A DNA stretch of 64,000 nt from BOG-908 sp965198915 (GTDB lineage Bacteria > Pseudomonadota > Alphaproteobacteria > Acetobacterales > Acetobacteraceae). A program made the translations under genes and the position numbers. Under the pieces are notes generated by a model. That model was not told the DNA's origin. It saw nothing but the letters and a program-made list of their open reading frames with translations, and did not search any database. The stretch is from positions 1,798,001 through 1,862,000 of the forward strand of contig CBDAQC010000002.1 in the NCBI GenBank assembly GCA_965198915.1, in the 5' to 3' direction. Positions 16,293 to 26,488 of this stretch are shown here, in pieces (position 1 is the stretch's first letter; every line of letters starts with the position of its first letter).

Positions 16293-16718
16293 ATGCTCGC
16301 CCGCACCGAACTCGATCCGCAGGAAGCCCTCGTTTGCACCATGGTGCTCGTGGGCGCCGCGGAGACGCGCGGCATCACCGACCGCGAGATCGGCGTCATG
16401 GCCACCCTCGTACAGACCCTTCCCGCCTTCGAAGGTTTCTCCCAGGAACAGCTGCAGCACGCCATCGACGCCACGCTTTCCCTTCTGCAAGAAGAGGACG
16501 GCCTGGCCCATGCCGGCCGGCTGATACGTGAAACCCTGGAGCCGCGCCTGCGCGAGACGGCCTACACCCTGGCCTGCGAAATCATCGCGGCGGACCGCAT
16601 ACATGGTCAGGCGATCCTGCAGATGCTCGAGTTCATCGGCGCCGAACTCAAGCTGGATACACTGGTGATCAGCGCCATCGAACGCGGCACCCGGGCGCGC
16701 TACCAGCGCGTTCGTTAG
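16293..16718 (+). CDS. TerB-family (tellurite-resistance-like) protein
   Basis: 141 residues, all helical, matching the stand-alone TerB-like domain: DPQEALVCTMVLVGAAETRGITDREIGVMATLV is the first acidic helix pair and TAYTLACEIIAADRIHGQAILQMLEFIGAEL the second. TerB domains bind metal ions and are linked to membrane-stress and phage-defence complexes, but isolated copies like this have no fixed role. The start ATG at 16293 is preceded by AAGGAC. A same-strand neighbour follows after 95 bases. Function is not assigned beyond the fold. Confidence 0.78.
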   Translation: MLARTELDPQEALVCTMVLVGAAETRGITDREIGVMATLVQTLPAFEGFSQEQLQHAIDATLSLLQEEDGLAHAGRLIRETLEPRLRETAYTLACEIIAADRIHGQAILQMLEFIGAELKLDTLVISAIERGTRARYQRVR

Positions 16719-16813
16719 GTTCTGCAAGCGGGCCGCCGCCTGCAACCCGCGCGCGCCTCAAAAACCTGCCGCCCTGCGCCGGCGTTCAACGCGAAACAGC
16801 AGGACCCGCCGCC

Positions 16814-17371
16814 ATGTCCGACCAGCCCGTGAACCAGGCCGAAAGCCCCACCCTTACTAACACGATCCAGGAAGTCCAGGGTATCTTCCCCAGCGACGCT
16901 GCGCTGCAGGATGCGATCGGTCGCCTGACCCGCGTCGGGTTCGACCGTGCCGCCCTGAGCCTGCCCGCGCCCAACCCGAGTGCGGCCGAGGCCACCCCGA
17001 CCCAGGGTGCCGATGATCCGAACACCGAGGACGACATACGCCAGACCCGCACGATGCAGACCAGCATGGCCGCCACGGCTGCGGCGTTCGTGGGCGCCGG
17101 CGTGGTTGCGGCCACCGGCGGCGCTGCCCTTCTTGCGGTGGGTGCCGCGGCCGGGCTGGGCTTGGCGACCGGCGGTGCCGTCGAGGGTGCACACATCGCC
17201 GCCAACAACGCTTACAGCGACAAGCGCAACGCGTCCGCGGCCGCGGGTGAGCTGGTGCTATCGGCCACGGCGCACGATCCAGACGCGGTGATGAAGGCCA
17301 CGCAGGCGATGCAGCAGGCGGGCGCCACGCGTGTGGCCACTGTGAAGCGCGAGGGTGGGGCGATCGTCTGA
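16814..17371 (+). CDS. hypothetical protein with a glycine-zipper segment
   Basis: 185 residues. Residues ~1-50 resemble small stress-protein domains of the general-stress type (EVQGIFPSDAALQDAIGRLTRVGFDRAALSL). The middle (AATAAAFVGAGVVAATGGAALLAVGAAAGLGLATGG) is a Gly/Ala-rich hydrophobic stretch that could span a membrane twice. The tail (ELVLSATAHDPDAVMKATQAMQQAGATRVATVKR) reads like a small alpha/beta unit that repeats the first. It is probably a membrane-associated stress protein; no family name can be supported. Confidence 0.65.
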   Translation: MSDQPVNQAESPTLTNTIQEVQGIFPSDAALQDAIGRLTRVGFDRAALSLPAPNPSAAEATPTQGADDPNTEDDIRQTRTMQTSMAATAAAFVGAGVVAATGGAALLAVGAAAGLGLATGGAVEGAHIAANNAYSDKRNASAAAGELVLSATAHDPDAVMKATQAMQQAGATRVATVKREGGAIV

Positions 17372-17398
17372 GCCGCGGCTGCGGCTGTGTCAGCCAGG

Positions 17399-17439
17399 TT
17401 GGGGCTCTGCCCCAAACCCCGCTGGGGCCTTGGCCCCAG
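17399..17439. repeat. dispersed hairpin repeat, copy B
   Basis: Two hairpins: TTGGGGC-TCT-GCCCCAA (17399-17415) and CTGGGGCC-TT-GGCCCCAG (17422-17439), joined by ACCCCG. This is copy A at 2651 in the opposite orientation. It opens a 336-bp gap before the cold-shock gene; I see no gene or clear promoter in the rest of that gap (17440-17707). Confidence 0.8.
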
Positions 17440-17707
17440 ACCCATTTTCTTAAGGGGGCGCTACGACAGGTTGTGAGGACGATTGTCAGGAGCGGAGTCC
17501 GGGGACTCTGCACCAGCCACAACCATCGCCGTGGGCGAAGGCGCAGTCAGGTGGCCGGCCCTGCAAGCTCGGTCGCCAACATCGCCCCCGCTGCGGGTGA
17601 CGCCCCGGCTTCGCGCGGCGCTTCGCTTGTCATCGGCGCGCCGTCAGGCGGGGCGTATCCGGCCGCCACGGCGGCCATCGCCATGGTGGCCGGCAGACGC
17701 AGCCGCG

Positions 17708-17911
17708 TCAGACCAGCTTGAGGTTGGTCGCCGCTGCTTTGCCGCGTTCCATGACCACCTCGTAGGTCACTGCCTGGCCGTCATTCAGCCCGCGCAGCCC
17801 CGCCGCCTGCACCGCGGTGATGTGCACGAACACATCCTTGCCGCCGTCGCTGGGCATGATGAAGCCGAAACCCTTGGTGGTGTTGAACCACTTGACCGTA
17901 CCGTTAGCCAT
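17708..17911 (-). CDS. cold-shock protein (CspA family)
   Basis: 67 residues, the standard CSD length. It carries both RNA-binding motifs: KGFGFIMP (RNP1, KGFGFI) and VFVHITAV (RNP2, VFVHxxAI). It binds single-stranded RNA/DNA as a chaperone. The start ATG at 17911 has a GGAGAGG site; the frame is open further upstream to 18055, but that part does not match the family. It is monocistronic and may or may not be cold-induced. Confidence 0.93.
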   Translation of the reverse strand: MANGTVKWFNTTKGFGFIMPSDGGKDVFVHITAVQAAGLRGLNDGQAVTYEVVMERGKAAATNLKLV

Positions 17912-18131
17912 GAAGCCTCTCCGTAACACCGCCCCACCATAGGGACGGCCTGGTGCCAACCGTGGCGTCAGGCAACTTGGCGGCGATCGGATGGGGAGCG
18001 CAGCAAGGCAAGCCAAGGCGTCGATTGCGGGCATATGGGGGCAGAAACGACACAACCTGTCAAATCCGCAATCAAGGACACGCGCGCGTCAACCTCCGCC
18101 GGCAGCGGCAGACGCTTCGTGCGGCTACTAC

Positions 18132-18160
18132 AAAAAAAGCGCGCCCCCGATGAGGCGCGC
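18132..18160 (-). terminator. intrinsic terminator of groESL
   Basis: On the minus strand GCGCGCC pairs with GGCGCGC (8-nt loop) and is followed by seven T residues. It lies about 25 bases past the groL stop and reads in the right direction. Confidence 0.88.
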
Positions 18161-18185
18161 CTTGGCAGTCGCGAGCGGCAGTGGA

Positions 18186-19829
<1,644 letters not shown>

Positions 19830-19853
19830 GTTTTATCTCCTTGAAGAAAGACT

Positions 19854-19895
19854 TGAGGCTCTGCCTCAAACTCCGCCAAAGGCCAGTCGGCCTCT
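19854..19895. repeat. dispersed hairpin repeat between groS and groL
   Basis: TTGAGGC-TCT-GCCTCAA (19854-19870), then CTCCG and CCAAAGGCC-AGTC-GGCCTCTGG (19877-19898 region). Same plan as copies A and B, but with the stem bases changed on both sides so that pairing is kept. It sits in the transcript between the two chaperonin genes and may tune the groES:groEL ratio. Confidence 0.72.
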
Positions 19896-19907
19896 GGACA
19901 CCATCAT

Positions 19908-20225
19908 CTAAGCCGCGGCTTTTACTGCCGCGGCGCCTTCCACGATGCCCATGATGTCGCTCTCCTTCATGATGAGCAGGTCCTCACCATCGAGCTTCAC
20001 CTCGGTGCCGGACCACTTGCCGAACAGCACGCGGTCACCCGCCTTTACGTCCAGCGCCACGATCTGGCCCGCCTCGTTACGCGCTCCGGCGCCCACTGCC
20101 AGCACTTCGCCTTCCTGCGGCTTCTCGCGCGCAGTGTCGGGGATGATGATGCCGCCTGCCGTCTTCTCTTCCGCGGTGATGCGGCGGACGACGACGCGGT
20201 CATGCAGGGGACGGAACTTCGCCAT
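19908..20225 (-). CDS. groS: co-chaperonin GroES
   Basis: 105 residues. MAKFRPLHDRVVVRRI is the classic N-terminus. GGIIIPDTAREKPQEGEVLAVGAGARNEAG contains the mobile loop that caps GroEL, and GDRVLFGKWSGTEVKLDGEDLLIMKESDIMGIVE follows. The tail (GAAAVKAAA) is slightly extended. Start ATG at 20225 is preceded by GAGGAGCG. First gene of the groESL operon, with a leader that carries CIRCE. Confidence 0.97.
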   Translation of the reverse strand: MAKFRPLHDRVVVRRITAEEKTAGGIIIPDTAREKPQEGEVLAVGAGARNEAGQIVALDVKAGDRVLFGKWSGTEVKLDGEDLLIMKESDIMGIVEGAAAVKAAA

Positions 20226-20282
20226 GCAAATCGCTCCTCTGATGTGGTTGCAACCGACCCGCAGGGTCGCGCCCGCGGGCTG

Positions 20283-20309
20283 TTAGCACTCTCGGGTAGA
20301 GAGTGCCAG
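20283..20309 (-). promoter_or_regulatory. CIRCE operator 1 (HrcA site)
   Basis: TTAGCACTC, a 9-nt spacer, then GAGTGCCAG. The left half is a perfect CIRCE half-site and the right half has two mismatches. It overlaps the predicted groES transcription start, where HrcA would block initiation. Confidence 0.9.
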
Positions 20310-20310
20310 G

Positions 20311-20339
20311 CAGATAAAACCGGCATTCGCCGCTGTCAA
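20311..20339 (-). promoter_or_regulatory. sigma70-type promoter of groESL
   Basis: On the minus strand a perfect -35 TTGACA (20339-20334), a 17-nt spacer and TATCTG as -10 (20316-20311). The predicted start lies inside CIRCE 1. Confidence 0.75.
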
Positions 20340-20345
20340 GGGCCA

Positions 20346-20372
20346 GCAGCACTCGTTCTTGCCGAGTGCTAA
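20346..20372 (-). promoter_or_regulatory. CIRCE operator 2 (HrcA site)
   Basis: GCAGCACTC, a 9-nt spacer, then GAGTGCTAA. Here the right half is perfect and the left has two mismatches, the mirror image of operator 1. The centres are 63 bp apart, about six helical turns, and this site lies just upstream of the -35 box. Confidence 0.85.
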
Positions 20373-20548
20373 GGCTTTGTTAACGCGATGTTTTTTCTTT
20401 GCCAAGATCATCGGACTTACGTCATGCTGACGGTTGCCGTCATACGCCGTCCGATCCTCGGGCGAAGCAGCGGCGGAACAAGAAACGACCAGGGACACTC
20501 GATGCTGAACGGCCTGATTGGCCGGGACACCTAGACCAGAGGACAAAC

Positions 20549-20809
20549 ATGCGCCTGGACTCGCAGTTGAACGGATACCGTCTGACCACCGCCGAGATAC
20601 TCTACCATATGCCCGACCACCCCGGCCTGCTGCAGACTTTCGTCTGGCAGGATCTGGATCTCGCCCCGCGCTTCCCGGTGCTGCACAAATTCCTCGATTT
20701 CTGGTCCCGGAAGCTGGACGGCAAACTCCATTCCGTTCGCCTGGCCGAAGCCCGCCTGATCACCCGTAGTGACTGGCGCCATGCGGAGTATCTCCGCCAG
20801 GTCAATTAG
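20549..20809 (+). CDS. Usg family protein
   Basis: 86 residues matching the alphaproteobacterial Usg family almost throughout: LNGYRLTTAEILYHMPDHP, then LLQTFVWQDLDLAPRFPVL and LHSVRLAEARLI. The name comes from a gene found upstream of trpF-type loci; the biochemical role is unknown. An AGAGGAC site precedes the ATG at 20549, and the frame upstream to 20399 does not match the family. Divergent from groESL, so its promoter shares the gap with the CIRCE sites. Confidence 0.88.
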   Translation: MRLDSQLNGYRLTTAEILYHMPDHPGLLQTFVWQDLDLAPRFPVLHKFLDFWSRKLDGKLHSVRLAEARLITRSDWRHAEYLRQVN

Positions 20810-20892
20810 ACGCACAGCGGCCAAATCCCTCCGCATCTGAACGGCCTCTGTTCCAGGGCGTTGTGCCTCTATAGCTGCAGGAAGTTCACGCC

Positions 20893-21045
20893 GTGGGTAC
20901 AATCCTTCTTGTCATTCTCATCCTGCTTCTGCTCGGCGCCTTGCCGACATGGCCGTATAGCGGTGGTTGGGGATATTACCCGTCGGGCGGCCTGGGCCTG
21001 GTCTTGCTGGTCGTGATCATCCTGCTCGTCATGGGCCGCATCTGA
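20893..21045 (+). CDS. DUF3309 small membrane protein
   Basis: 50 residues from a GTG start: two hydrophobic segments (ILLVILILLLLGALP and LGLVLLVVIILLVMG) flank the polar PTWPYSGGWGYYPSGG loop. The loop motif P-x-WP-x-S-x-x-WGY-x-PSGG is the DUF3309 signature. A GGAAG site lies 10 nt upstream. The gene is too short for most ORF callers. Probably an inner-membrane protein; the function is unknown, although such genes are often stress-induced. Confidence 0.85.
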   Translation: MGTILLVILILLLLGALPTWPYSGGWGYYPSGGLGLVLLVVIILLVMGRI

Positions 21046-21060
21046 CAGGCCCGTATGCGC

Positions 21061-23133
21061 CTACAGGCTCCCCAAGGTCCTCACCCGGACGCGCGGGGAG
21101 ATCTCGTTCTGTGACAGCACGGGTGTGGCGGGGCGCAACCTTTCCACGATGCTGCGAACCGCCACCCTGATGCCAGGGCTGGTCAGCAGGATAGGGTTTT
21201 CGCTGCCGTGCTGATCGAAGACTTCGCGGAAACGCCGCATGAAGTCGCCTAGCCTGCCCGGCGCCATGGCCAGTTGCCGGTCCTCTGCCGGGCCCACCAG
21301 GCTTTCGGCGAACGCCATCTCCCATTCGGGCGACAGGGTGATCATCGGTATGGCACCGCCCGCCCCGGCATGGCTGTCACTGATCTGGCGAGCCAGCCGG
21401 GCACGCACTACGGCCACGATAGCCGCAATCCCGCGCGCATTGCCGGTGCACGCCTCATGCACGCCCTCCAGTATGGTGGGCAGATCGCGTATGGAGACGC
21501 GCTCCGCCAGCAGCGCCTGCAATACGCGCTGCACGCCGCCTACGGAAATTACGCCGGGTATCAGGTCGGAGACCAGCTTCTGCTGCTCGCGCGGCAGCTC
21601 GTCTATAAGCTTCTGCGTCTCCGCATAGGACAGCAGCTCGGCCATCATCTCGCGCACCAACTCGGTCAGATGCGTCGCCAGCACGCTCGGCGGATCGACG
21701 ACCGTGCAGCCGCGCACCATCGCTTCCTCGCGCTGGCTGGCGTCTATCCACAGCGCTGGCAAGCCGAACGCCGGCTCCGTCGTGCGCTCGCCCTGCATGG
21801 AAGGCACGCCGCCGCGCGGGTCCATCGCCAGCAGGCATAGCGGGCGCAACTCGCCGCGCCCGGCGTCGATCTCCTTGACCTTGATGACGTAACTGTCCGC
21901 GCCGAGCTGCAGATTGTCCTGGATGCGAACTGGCGGCAGTACGAAACCGAACTCGGCGGCGATCGAGCGGCGCAGGCCGCGTATCTGCTCGGTCAGTTTC
22001 GGCTGGTCGCCGCCGGCAAGCGGCAGCAGCCCGTAGCCGAGCTCCACCCGCAGCATGTCGATACGCATGGCGTCCGCGACAGGGGATTCCGGCGGAGCCG
22101 CGGCCGGCATGATCGCATCATCTTCCGGCGCCGCGACGGGATGCGTGTAGCGCAGCCAGGCGCCGCCACCGGCGAGCCCCGCCAGCGCCAGGAAAGGCAG
22201 CGCGGGCAGGCCAGGCATAAGCGCCAGCACGACGGCGGCACCGCCCGCCAGGGCCATCGGCTTGTAGCCGCCTCCCAGCTGGGCCACCAGCGCGGTATCC
22301 GCGCGTCCCTCCACCCCGCCTTTGGTCACCACGATTCCGGCCGCGGTGGACACCAGCAGCGCCGGTATCTGCGTCACCAGCCCGTCACCCACCGTCAGCG
22401 TGGTGAAGGTGTTAGCCGCATCGTTGAAAGCCATGGCGTGCCGTATCAGCCCGATCGCCAGGCCGCCCACGATGTTGATCGACGTGATCAGCAAGCCTGC
22501 GATCGCGTCGCCGCGCACGAACTTGGCGGCGCCATCCATCGCACCGTAGAACCCGCTCTCCTCCTCCAGCTCGCGCCGCCGGCGCCGCGCGGTCTTCTCG
22601 TTTATCACGCCGGCGTTCATGTCCGCATCGATCGCCATCTGCTTGCCCGGCATCGAATCCAGGCTGAAGCGGGCGGCCACTTCGGCAATGCGGCCGGAAC
22701 CCTTGGTGATGACCATGAAGTTCACCACCAGCAGGATGGCGAACAGGATCACCCCGATCACCACGTCCCCGCCCATCAGGAAGCCGCCAAAGGCCGCCAC
22801 CACATGGCCCGCCGCCGCTGGTCCCTCGTTGCCGTGGCTGAGGATCAGGCGCGTGGTGGCCACGTTGAGCGACAGGCGCAGCAGCGTCGTCAACAGGAGA
22901 AGCTGCGGGAAGCTGGTGAAATCCAGCGGCCGTTCCAGGAACAGCGCCACCATAAGCACCAGCACGGAGGCGGTGATGGACAGTGCCAGGCCGAGGTCCA
23001 GCAGCATCGTCGGCAGCGGCAGTATCAACAGGGACAGCAGGCAGAACACGGCCAGCGCCAGACCGACGTCCGTACCGGGGCCGAAACGCTTGTAGCGCGC
23101 GCCCATGCCGTCCCAGGTCAGTGCGCCCGCCAT
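21061..23133 (-). CDS. flhA: flagellar export gate protein FlhA
   Basis: 690 residues. The N-terminal half holds about eight membrane helices (from VGLALAVFCLLSLLILPLP to LPFLALAGLAGGGAWL) and the FHIPEP-type loop RFSLDSMPGKQMAIDADMNAG. The C-terminal cytosolic half docks chaperone-substrate complexes. FlhA is the gate of the flagellar type III secretion system. Its start overlaps the flbD stop by one base (TGATG), so it is the last gene of the fliF-to-flhA operon. Confidence 0.97.
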   Translation of the reverse strand: MAGALTWDGMGARYKRFGPGTDVGLALAVFCLLSLLILPLPTMLLDLGLALSITASVLVLMVALFLERPLDFTSFPQLLLLTTLLRLSLNVATTRLILSHGNEGPAAAGHVVAAFGGFLMGGDVVIGVILFAILLVVNFMVITKGSGRIAEVAARFSLDSMPGKQMAIDADMNAGVINEKTARRRRRELEEESGFYGAMDGAAKFVRGDAIAGLLITSINIVGGLAIGLIRHAMAFNDAANTFTTLTVGDGLVTQIPALLVSTAAGIVVTKGGVEGRADTALVAQLGGGYKPMALAGGAAVVLALMPGLPALPFLALAGLAGGGAWLRYTHPVAAPEDDAIMPAAAPPESPVADAMRIDMLRVELGYGLLPLAGGDQPKLTEQIRGLRRSIAAEFGFVLPPVRIQDNLQLGADSYVIKVKEIDAGRGELRPLCLLAMDPRGGVPSMQGERTTEPAFGLPALWIDASQREEAMVRGCTVVDPPSVLATHLTELVREMMAELLSYAETQKLIDELPREQQKLVSDLIPGVISVGGVQRVLQALLAERVSIRDLPTILEGVHEACTGNARGIAAIVAVVRARLARQISDSHAGAGGAIPMITLSPEWEMAFAESLVGPAEDRQLAMAPGRLGDFMRRFREVFDQHGSENPILLTSPGIRVAVRSIVERLRPATPVLSQNEISPRVRVRTLGSL

Positions 23134-24455
23134 CAGGCCGCGGCCCGCACGGTCTGCGGCGGCGGCACCGCCACCCCGGCTTGTGCGTAGTCACGCAATT
23201 TATCTCGCAGGGCACGTATGGAAATGCCCAGGATGACCGCGGCATGCGTGCGGTTGCCCAAAGTGTGTGACAGGGTCTGCAGGATCGCCTCACGCTCGAC
23301 ATCCTCGATGCGTCGCGCGACGAAGCCGGTGTCCTGTGTGAAGGGTGTCTGCTGGCGCACCTCCCCCGGCAGCTCGATCGCGTCCGGGCCGATCTCCTCG
23401 CCGTCGGCGAGCAGGACGGCGCGGTGCATGGTGTTTTCCAGCTCACGCACGTTGCCGCGCCAACGCTGTGCTGCCAGCAGACGGTGGCTGGCTTGCGAGA
23501 GCGGCCTGACGGGCAGGCCGTTCAGTTCGGCGTAATGTCGCGCATAATGCGTGGCCAGAGCCGGTATGTCCGCCGGCCGTTCGCGCAGCGCCGGCAGCCG
23601 CAGGTTGACCACGTTGAGCCGGAAATAGAGATCCTCGCGGAACCGCCCGGCATCGATCTCCGCACGCAGGTCCCGGTTGCTGGTGGCCAGGATGCGCACG
23701 TCCACCCGCACCGGCGCGCTGCCGCCCACTCGGTCTATCTCGCGCTCCTGGATCGCACGCAGCAGCTTCGATTGCAGCCGGACGTCCATTTCGCTGATCT
23801 CGTCGAGCAGCAGCGTGCCGCCTTGCGCTGCCTCGAACTTCCCGGTCCGCCGTGCCACCGCGCCGGAGAACGCGCCTTTCTCATGACCGAACAGCTCGCT
23901 TTCCAGCAGCTGCTCCGGGATGGCCGCGCAGTTCAGCGCCACGAACGGACCGGCCAGGCGGCGCGACGCGGCGTGTATGTGGCGCGCTACAACCTCCTTG
24001 CCGGTCCCGGATTCTCCGGTGATCAGCACGGACGCATCGGATCGGGCAACCTGCTCGGCGCGTCGCATCACCGCCTGCATCGCCGGATCGCGTATTATCG
24101 CCGCATTCGGCGCAGCGGAGGCAGCCAGCAGTATCGCGGCGATCAGGTCGGGATCGGGTGGAAGTGGCATGAACTCCCGCGCGCCGTCCCGTATGGACTG
24201 CGCGCCGATTTGCGGGTCCAGCGACGTGCTGCAGGCGACCACGGATACTACCAGACGCTCGGACGCCAGACTGCGGACGAGCTGCGCCACGCCGCACGCC
24301 ACGTCACATAGCACCAGGTCCTGCGGGTCCGCGCGCAACCGCTGCAGGGCGGCCGGCACGTTGTCCGCCTGGCACACGCGTGCGCCGCGCTTCGCCGCGA
24401 TCTGGGCCGCACGGCCCAGCTCTCCCGCCATGGACCCGATGATGAGAACCCGCAT
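23133..24455 (-). CDS. flbD: sigma54-dependent flagellar activator FlbD
   Basis: About 440 residues: a degenerate receiver-like domain (~1-115), AAA+ sigma54-interaction domain with Walker A GESGTGKE, the GAFSGA loop that contacts sigma54 and the Walker B-type LLLDEISEM, then a Fis-type C-terminal helix-turn-helix (HAAVILGISIRALRDKL). The N-terminus (MRVLIIGSMAGELG) resembles Caulobacter FlbD, which activates hook genes and represses fliF. ATG at 24455 is preferred over TTG at 24467. Two sigma54 promoters at 30366 and 30559 are its obvious targets. Confidence 0.93.
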   Translation of the reverse strand: MRVLIIGSMAGELGRAAQIAAKRGARVCQADNVPAALQRLRADPQDLVLCDVACGVAQLVRSLASERLVVSVVACSTSLDPQIGAQSIRDGAREFMPLPPDPDLIAAILLAASAAPNAAIIRDPAMQAVMRRAEQVARSDASVLITGESGTGKEVVARHIHAASRRLAGPFVALNCAAIPEQLLESELFGHEKGAFSGAVARRTGKFEAAQGGTLLLDEISEMDVRLQSKLLRAIQEREIDRVGGSAPVRVDVRILATSNRDLRAEIDAGRFREDLYFRLNVVNLRLPALRERPADIPALATHYARHYAELNGLPVRPLSQASHRLLAAQRWRGNVRELENTMHRAVLLADGEEIGPDAIELPGEVRQQTPFTQDTGFVARRIEDVEREAILQTLSHTLGNRTHAAVILGISIRALRDKLRDYAQAGVAVPPPQTVRAAA

Positions 24456-24463
24456 GTCTGCTC

Positions 24464-24784
24464 TCAACCGCCGCGGTCTGCCTTGACGATTTCTGTCATC
24501 GTGATGCCGAGCCGGCTGTCATCGACCATGACCACTTCGCCGCGCGCGACAAGCCGGTTGTTGACATACACGTCGATCGCCTCGCCAAGCTTGCGGTCCA
24601 GTTCAACCACGGCGCCGCGTCCGAGTTTGAGCAACTGGCTGACCTGCATGGTGGTGCGGCCAAGCACGGCGCTGACGGTGACAGGTATGTCGTACACTGC
24701 TTCCAGGTCACGCGCGTTGCGCGGCGGTGCGTCAACGGACTGGAACGGTGTGGCGGATTCGGTGAACTCAGCATCCACGGGCAT
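24464..24784 (-). CDS. fliN: flagellar motor switch protein FliN
   Basis: 106 residues. The SpoA (surface presentation of antigens) domain is clear: YDIPVTVSAVLGRTTMQVSQLLKLGRGAVVELDR, then IDVYVNNRLVARGEVVMVDDSRLGITMTEI. FliN forms the lower C-ring with FliM. ATG at 24784 has a GAGGAGG site. It overlaps the end of the fliH-like gene by 17 bases, so translation is coupled. Confidence 0.96.
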   Translation of the reverse strand: MPVDAEFTESATPFQSVDAPPRNARDLEAVYDIPVTVSAVLGRTTMQVSQLLKLGRGAVVELDRKLGEAIDVYVNNRLVARGEVVMVDDSRLGITMTEIVKADRGG

Positions 24785-25475
24785 GACAGACCTCCTCAAG
24801 GCTTGGTAGTCCAAGCGGGGCGAGCGCTTCCGAAACCGCCATCCAGGTCGCCGCACAGTCGCGCCGTGCGTGACCGTCCTGCCACGCAATGAGCACGTCT
24901 CCAGGCTGCAGCGCGGGATCGGCGCAGACTGACAACACGCAATCCGTCGTCTGCAGCGCAGCCATCAGGGTCTCGCGCACGAACTCGGCCAGGCCAGGAT
25001 GCGCCCGCACGCGCAGTTCCGGCTCGCAGGCAAGTCCCGGTGCAAGCGCTGCGATCAGCGCCTGCAGCTCGGTGCGGTCATGCCGGCGCATGACCGCTGG
25101 CAACACGGCCTGCAGCACGGCCAGGATCGTCCGCGAGGTCTCGCTTGCGGAGTTGCGGACGAGTTCGTCATACGTCGCGCGTGTTGCCGCCAGCCCGTCC
25201 ACGAGGGACTGCATGGCCGCGAGTTGCAACTGCGCCTGCAGTAGCTGCGCGTCCGCCAAGGAAGCAGCCAGGCCTTCCTGCCGCCCTGCCTCGCGTGCCT
25301 GGGCCAGCTCCAGGGCGGAAAAACTGGGTGCCGCAGGTTCGGGCACGGCCTCCGCACGAGGCGCCTGCGGTGGATCGTCGAAGTCCTCGACATAGAGTAT
25401 GCCGCAGGCAACTGGGCCGGCCGGCTCCGAAAACAGCTTCGTGTCGAGCAGGAAGGCGGCGTTCGACCCGTCCAT
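24768..25475 (-). CDS. fliH: FliH-like flagellar export regulator (FlbE type)
   Basis: 235 residues. Position between fliG and fliN, an Ala/Gln-rich helical middle (ALELAQAREAGRQEGLAASLADAQLLQAQLQ) with the glycine-containing heptads typical of FliH, and a C-terminal RVRAHPGLAEFVRETL region like that of FliH/YscL. FliH ties up the FliI ATPase at the export gate. Caulobacter calls the equivalent flbE. Its start overlaps the fliG stop by one base. The identification relies on position as much as sequence. Confidence 0.8.
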   Translation of the reverse strand: MDGSNAAFLLDTKLFSEPAGPVACGILYVEDFDDPPQAPRAEAVPEPAAPSFSALELAQAREAGRQEGLAASLADAQLLQAQLQLAAMQSLVDGLAATRATYDELVRNSASETSRTILAVLQAVLPAVMRRHDRTELQALIAALAPGLACEPELRVRAHPGLAEFVRETLMAALQTTDCVLSVCADPALQPGDVLIAWQDGHARRDCAATWMAVSEALAPLGLPSLEEVCHARGC

Positions 25476-26488
25476 CAGTAGAGCATCTCGTCATCCTTGC
25501 CGCCGCCGATGTCGAGTTCGCCGGTCTGTGCAAGCTCCTTCGCCGCCAGCACGATTGCCGCCTGCGCCTCGTCCACGTCGCGCAGCTTGACCGGTCCCAG
25601 TGCGTCGATGTCTTCCTGGAGCATTTTGCCTGCGCGCTCGGACAGGCATTTGAAGAACATCTCACGCAATTTTTCGGACGCGCCCTTCAGGGCCAAAGGA
25701 AGCTTCTCCTTGTCCACGGAGCGCAGCAGCACCTGCATCGAGGGCGCCGTCAAGCGGCTCAGATCGTCGAAGGTGAACATAAGCGCCTTGATGCGTTCGG
25801 AGGCTTCGCGGTTGCGCTCCTCCAGCGCCGCCAGGAACCGCGTCTCCGCCTGCCGGTCGAGGTTGTTGAATATGTCAGCCATCATCTCGTGCGCGTCGCG
25901 GCGCGTGCTGCGGGCAAGGTTGCTCATGAACTCGGCGCGCAACGTACGTTCCACGCCGTCGAGCACGTCGCGCTGAATGCTTTCCATGCGAAGCATACGC
26001 ATCACCACTTCCATGGCGAAGCTTTCCGGCAACAGGGTCAGCACGCGCGCCGCGTGTTCCGCACGCACCTTGCTGAGCACGACAGCCACGGTTTGCGGGT
26101 ACTCGTTCTTCAGGTAATTCGCCAGGACGGCCTCGTTCACGTTGCCCAGCTTGTCCCACATGGTTCGCCCGGCGGGACCGCGTATCTCGTCCATGATCTG
26201 GCCGACACGTTCGCGCGGCAGGGATTTCTGCAGCAGCCGCTCGGTGCTTTCGAAATTGCCGACCAGCGAGCCCGCGGCACCCATGCTTTCGGCAAATGTC
26301 TGGCACAATACCTCCACGGTATCCGCCCGTATCGAGCCGAGCTGTGACATCGCACTCGAGACTTCCTTGATCTCGTCCTCGTGCATGAGGTTGAGCAGGC
26401 GTGAGCTGTGCTCCTCGCCCATTGCGAGCATGAGGACGGCCGCTTTCTGCGGGCCGGTGAGTTCCTGCCGTTCGGCCAATCGTGCCAT
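25475..26488 (-). CDS. fliG: flagellar motor switch protein FliG
   Basis: 337 residues, standard length. N-terminal: TGPQKAAVLMLAMGEEHSSRLL (binds FliF). Middle: the armadillo repeat region. C-terminal torque domain: MFTFDDLSRLTAPSMQVLLRSVDKEKLPLALKGA, then FFKCLSERAGKMLQED. FliG transmits torque from the stator. Start and stop overlap fliF and fliH by one base each. Confidence 0.97.
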   Translation of the reverse strand: MARLAERQELTGPQKAAVLMLAMGEEHSSRLLNLMHEDEIKEVSSAMSQLGSIRADTVEVLCQTFAESMGAAGSLVGNFESTERLLQKSLPRERVGQIMDEIRGPAGRTMWDKLGNVNEAVLANYLKNEYPQTVAVVLSKVRAEHAARVLTLLPESFAMEVVMRMLRMESIQRDVLDGVERTLRAEFMSNLARSTRRDAHEMMADIFNNLDRQAETRFLAALEERNREASERIKALMFTFDDLSRLTAPSMQVLLRSVDKEKLPLALKGASEKLREMFFKCLSERAGKMLQEDIDALGPVKLRDVDEAQAAIVLAAKELAQTGELDIGGGKDDEMLY

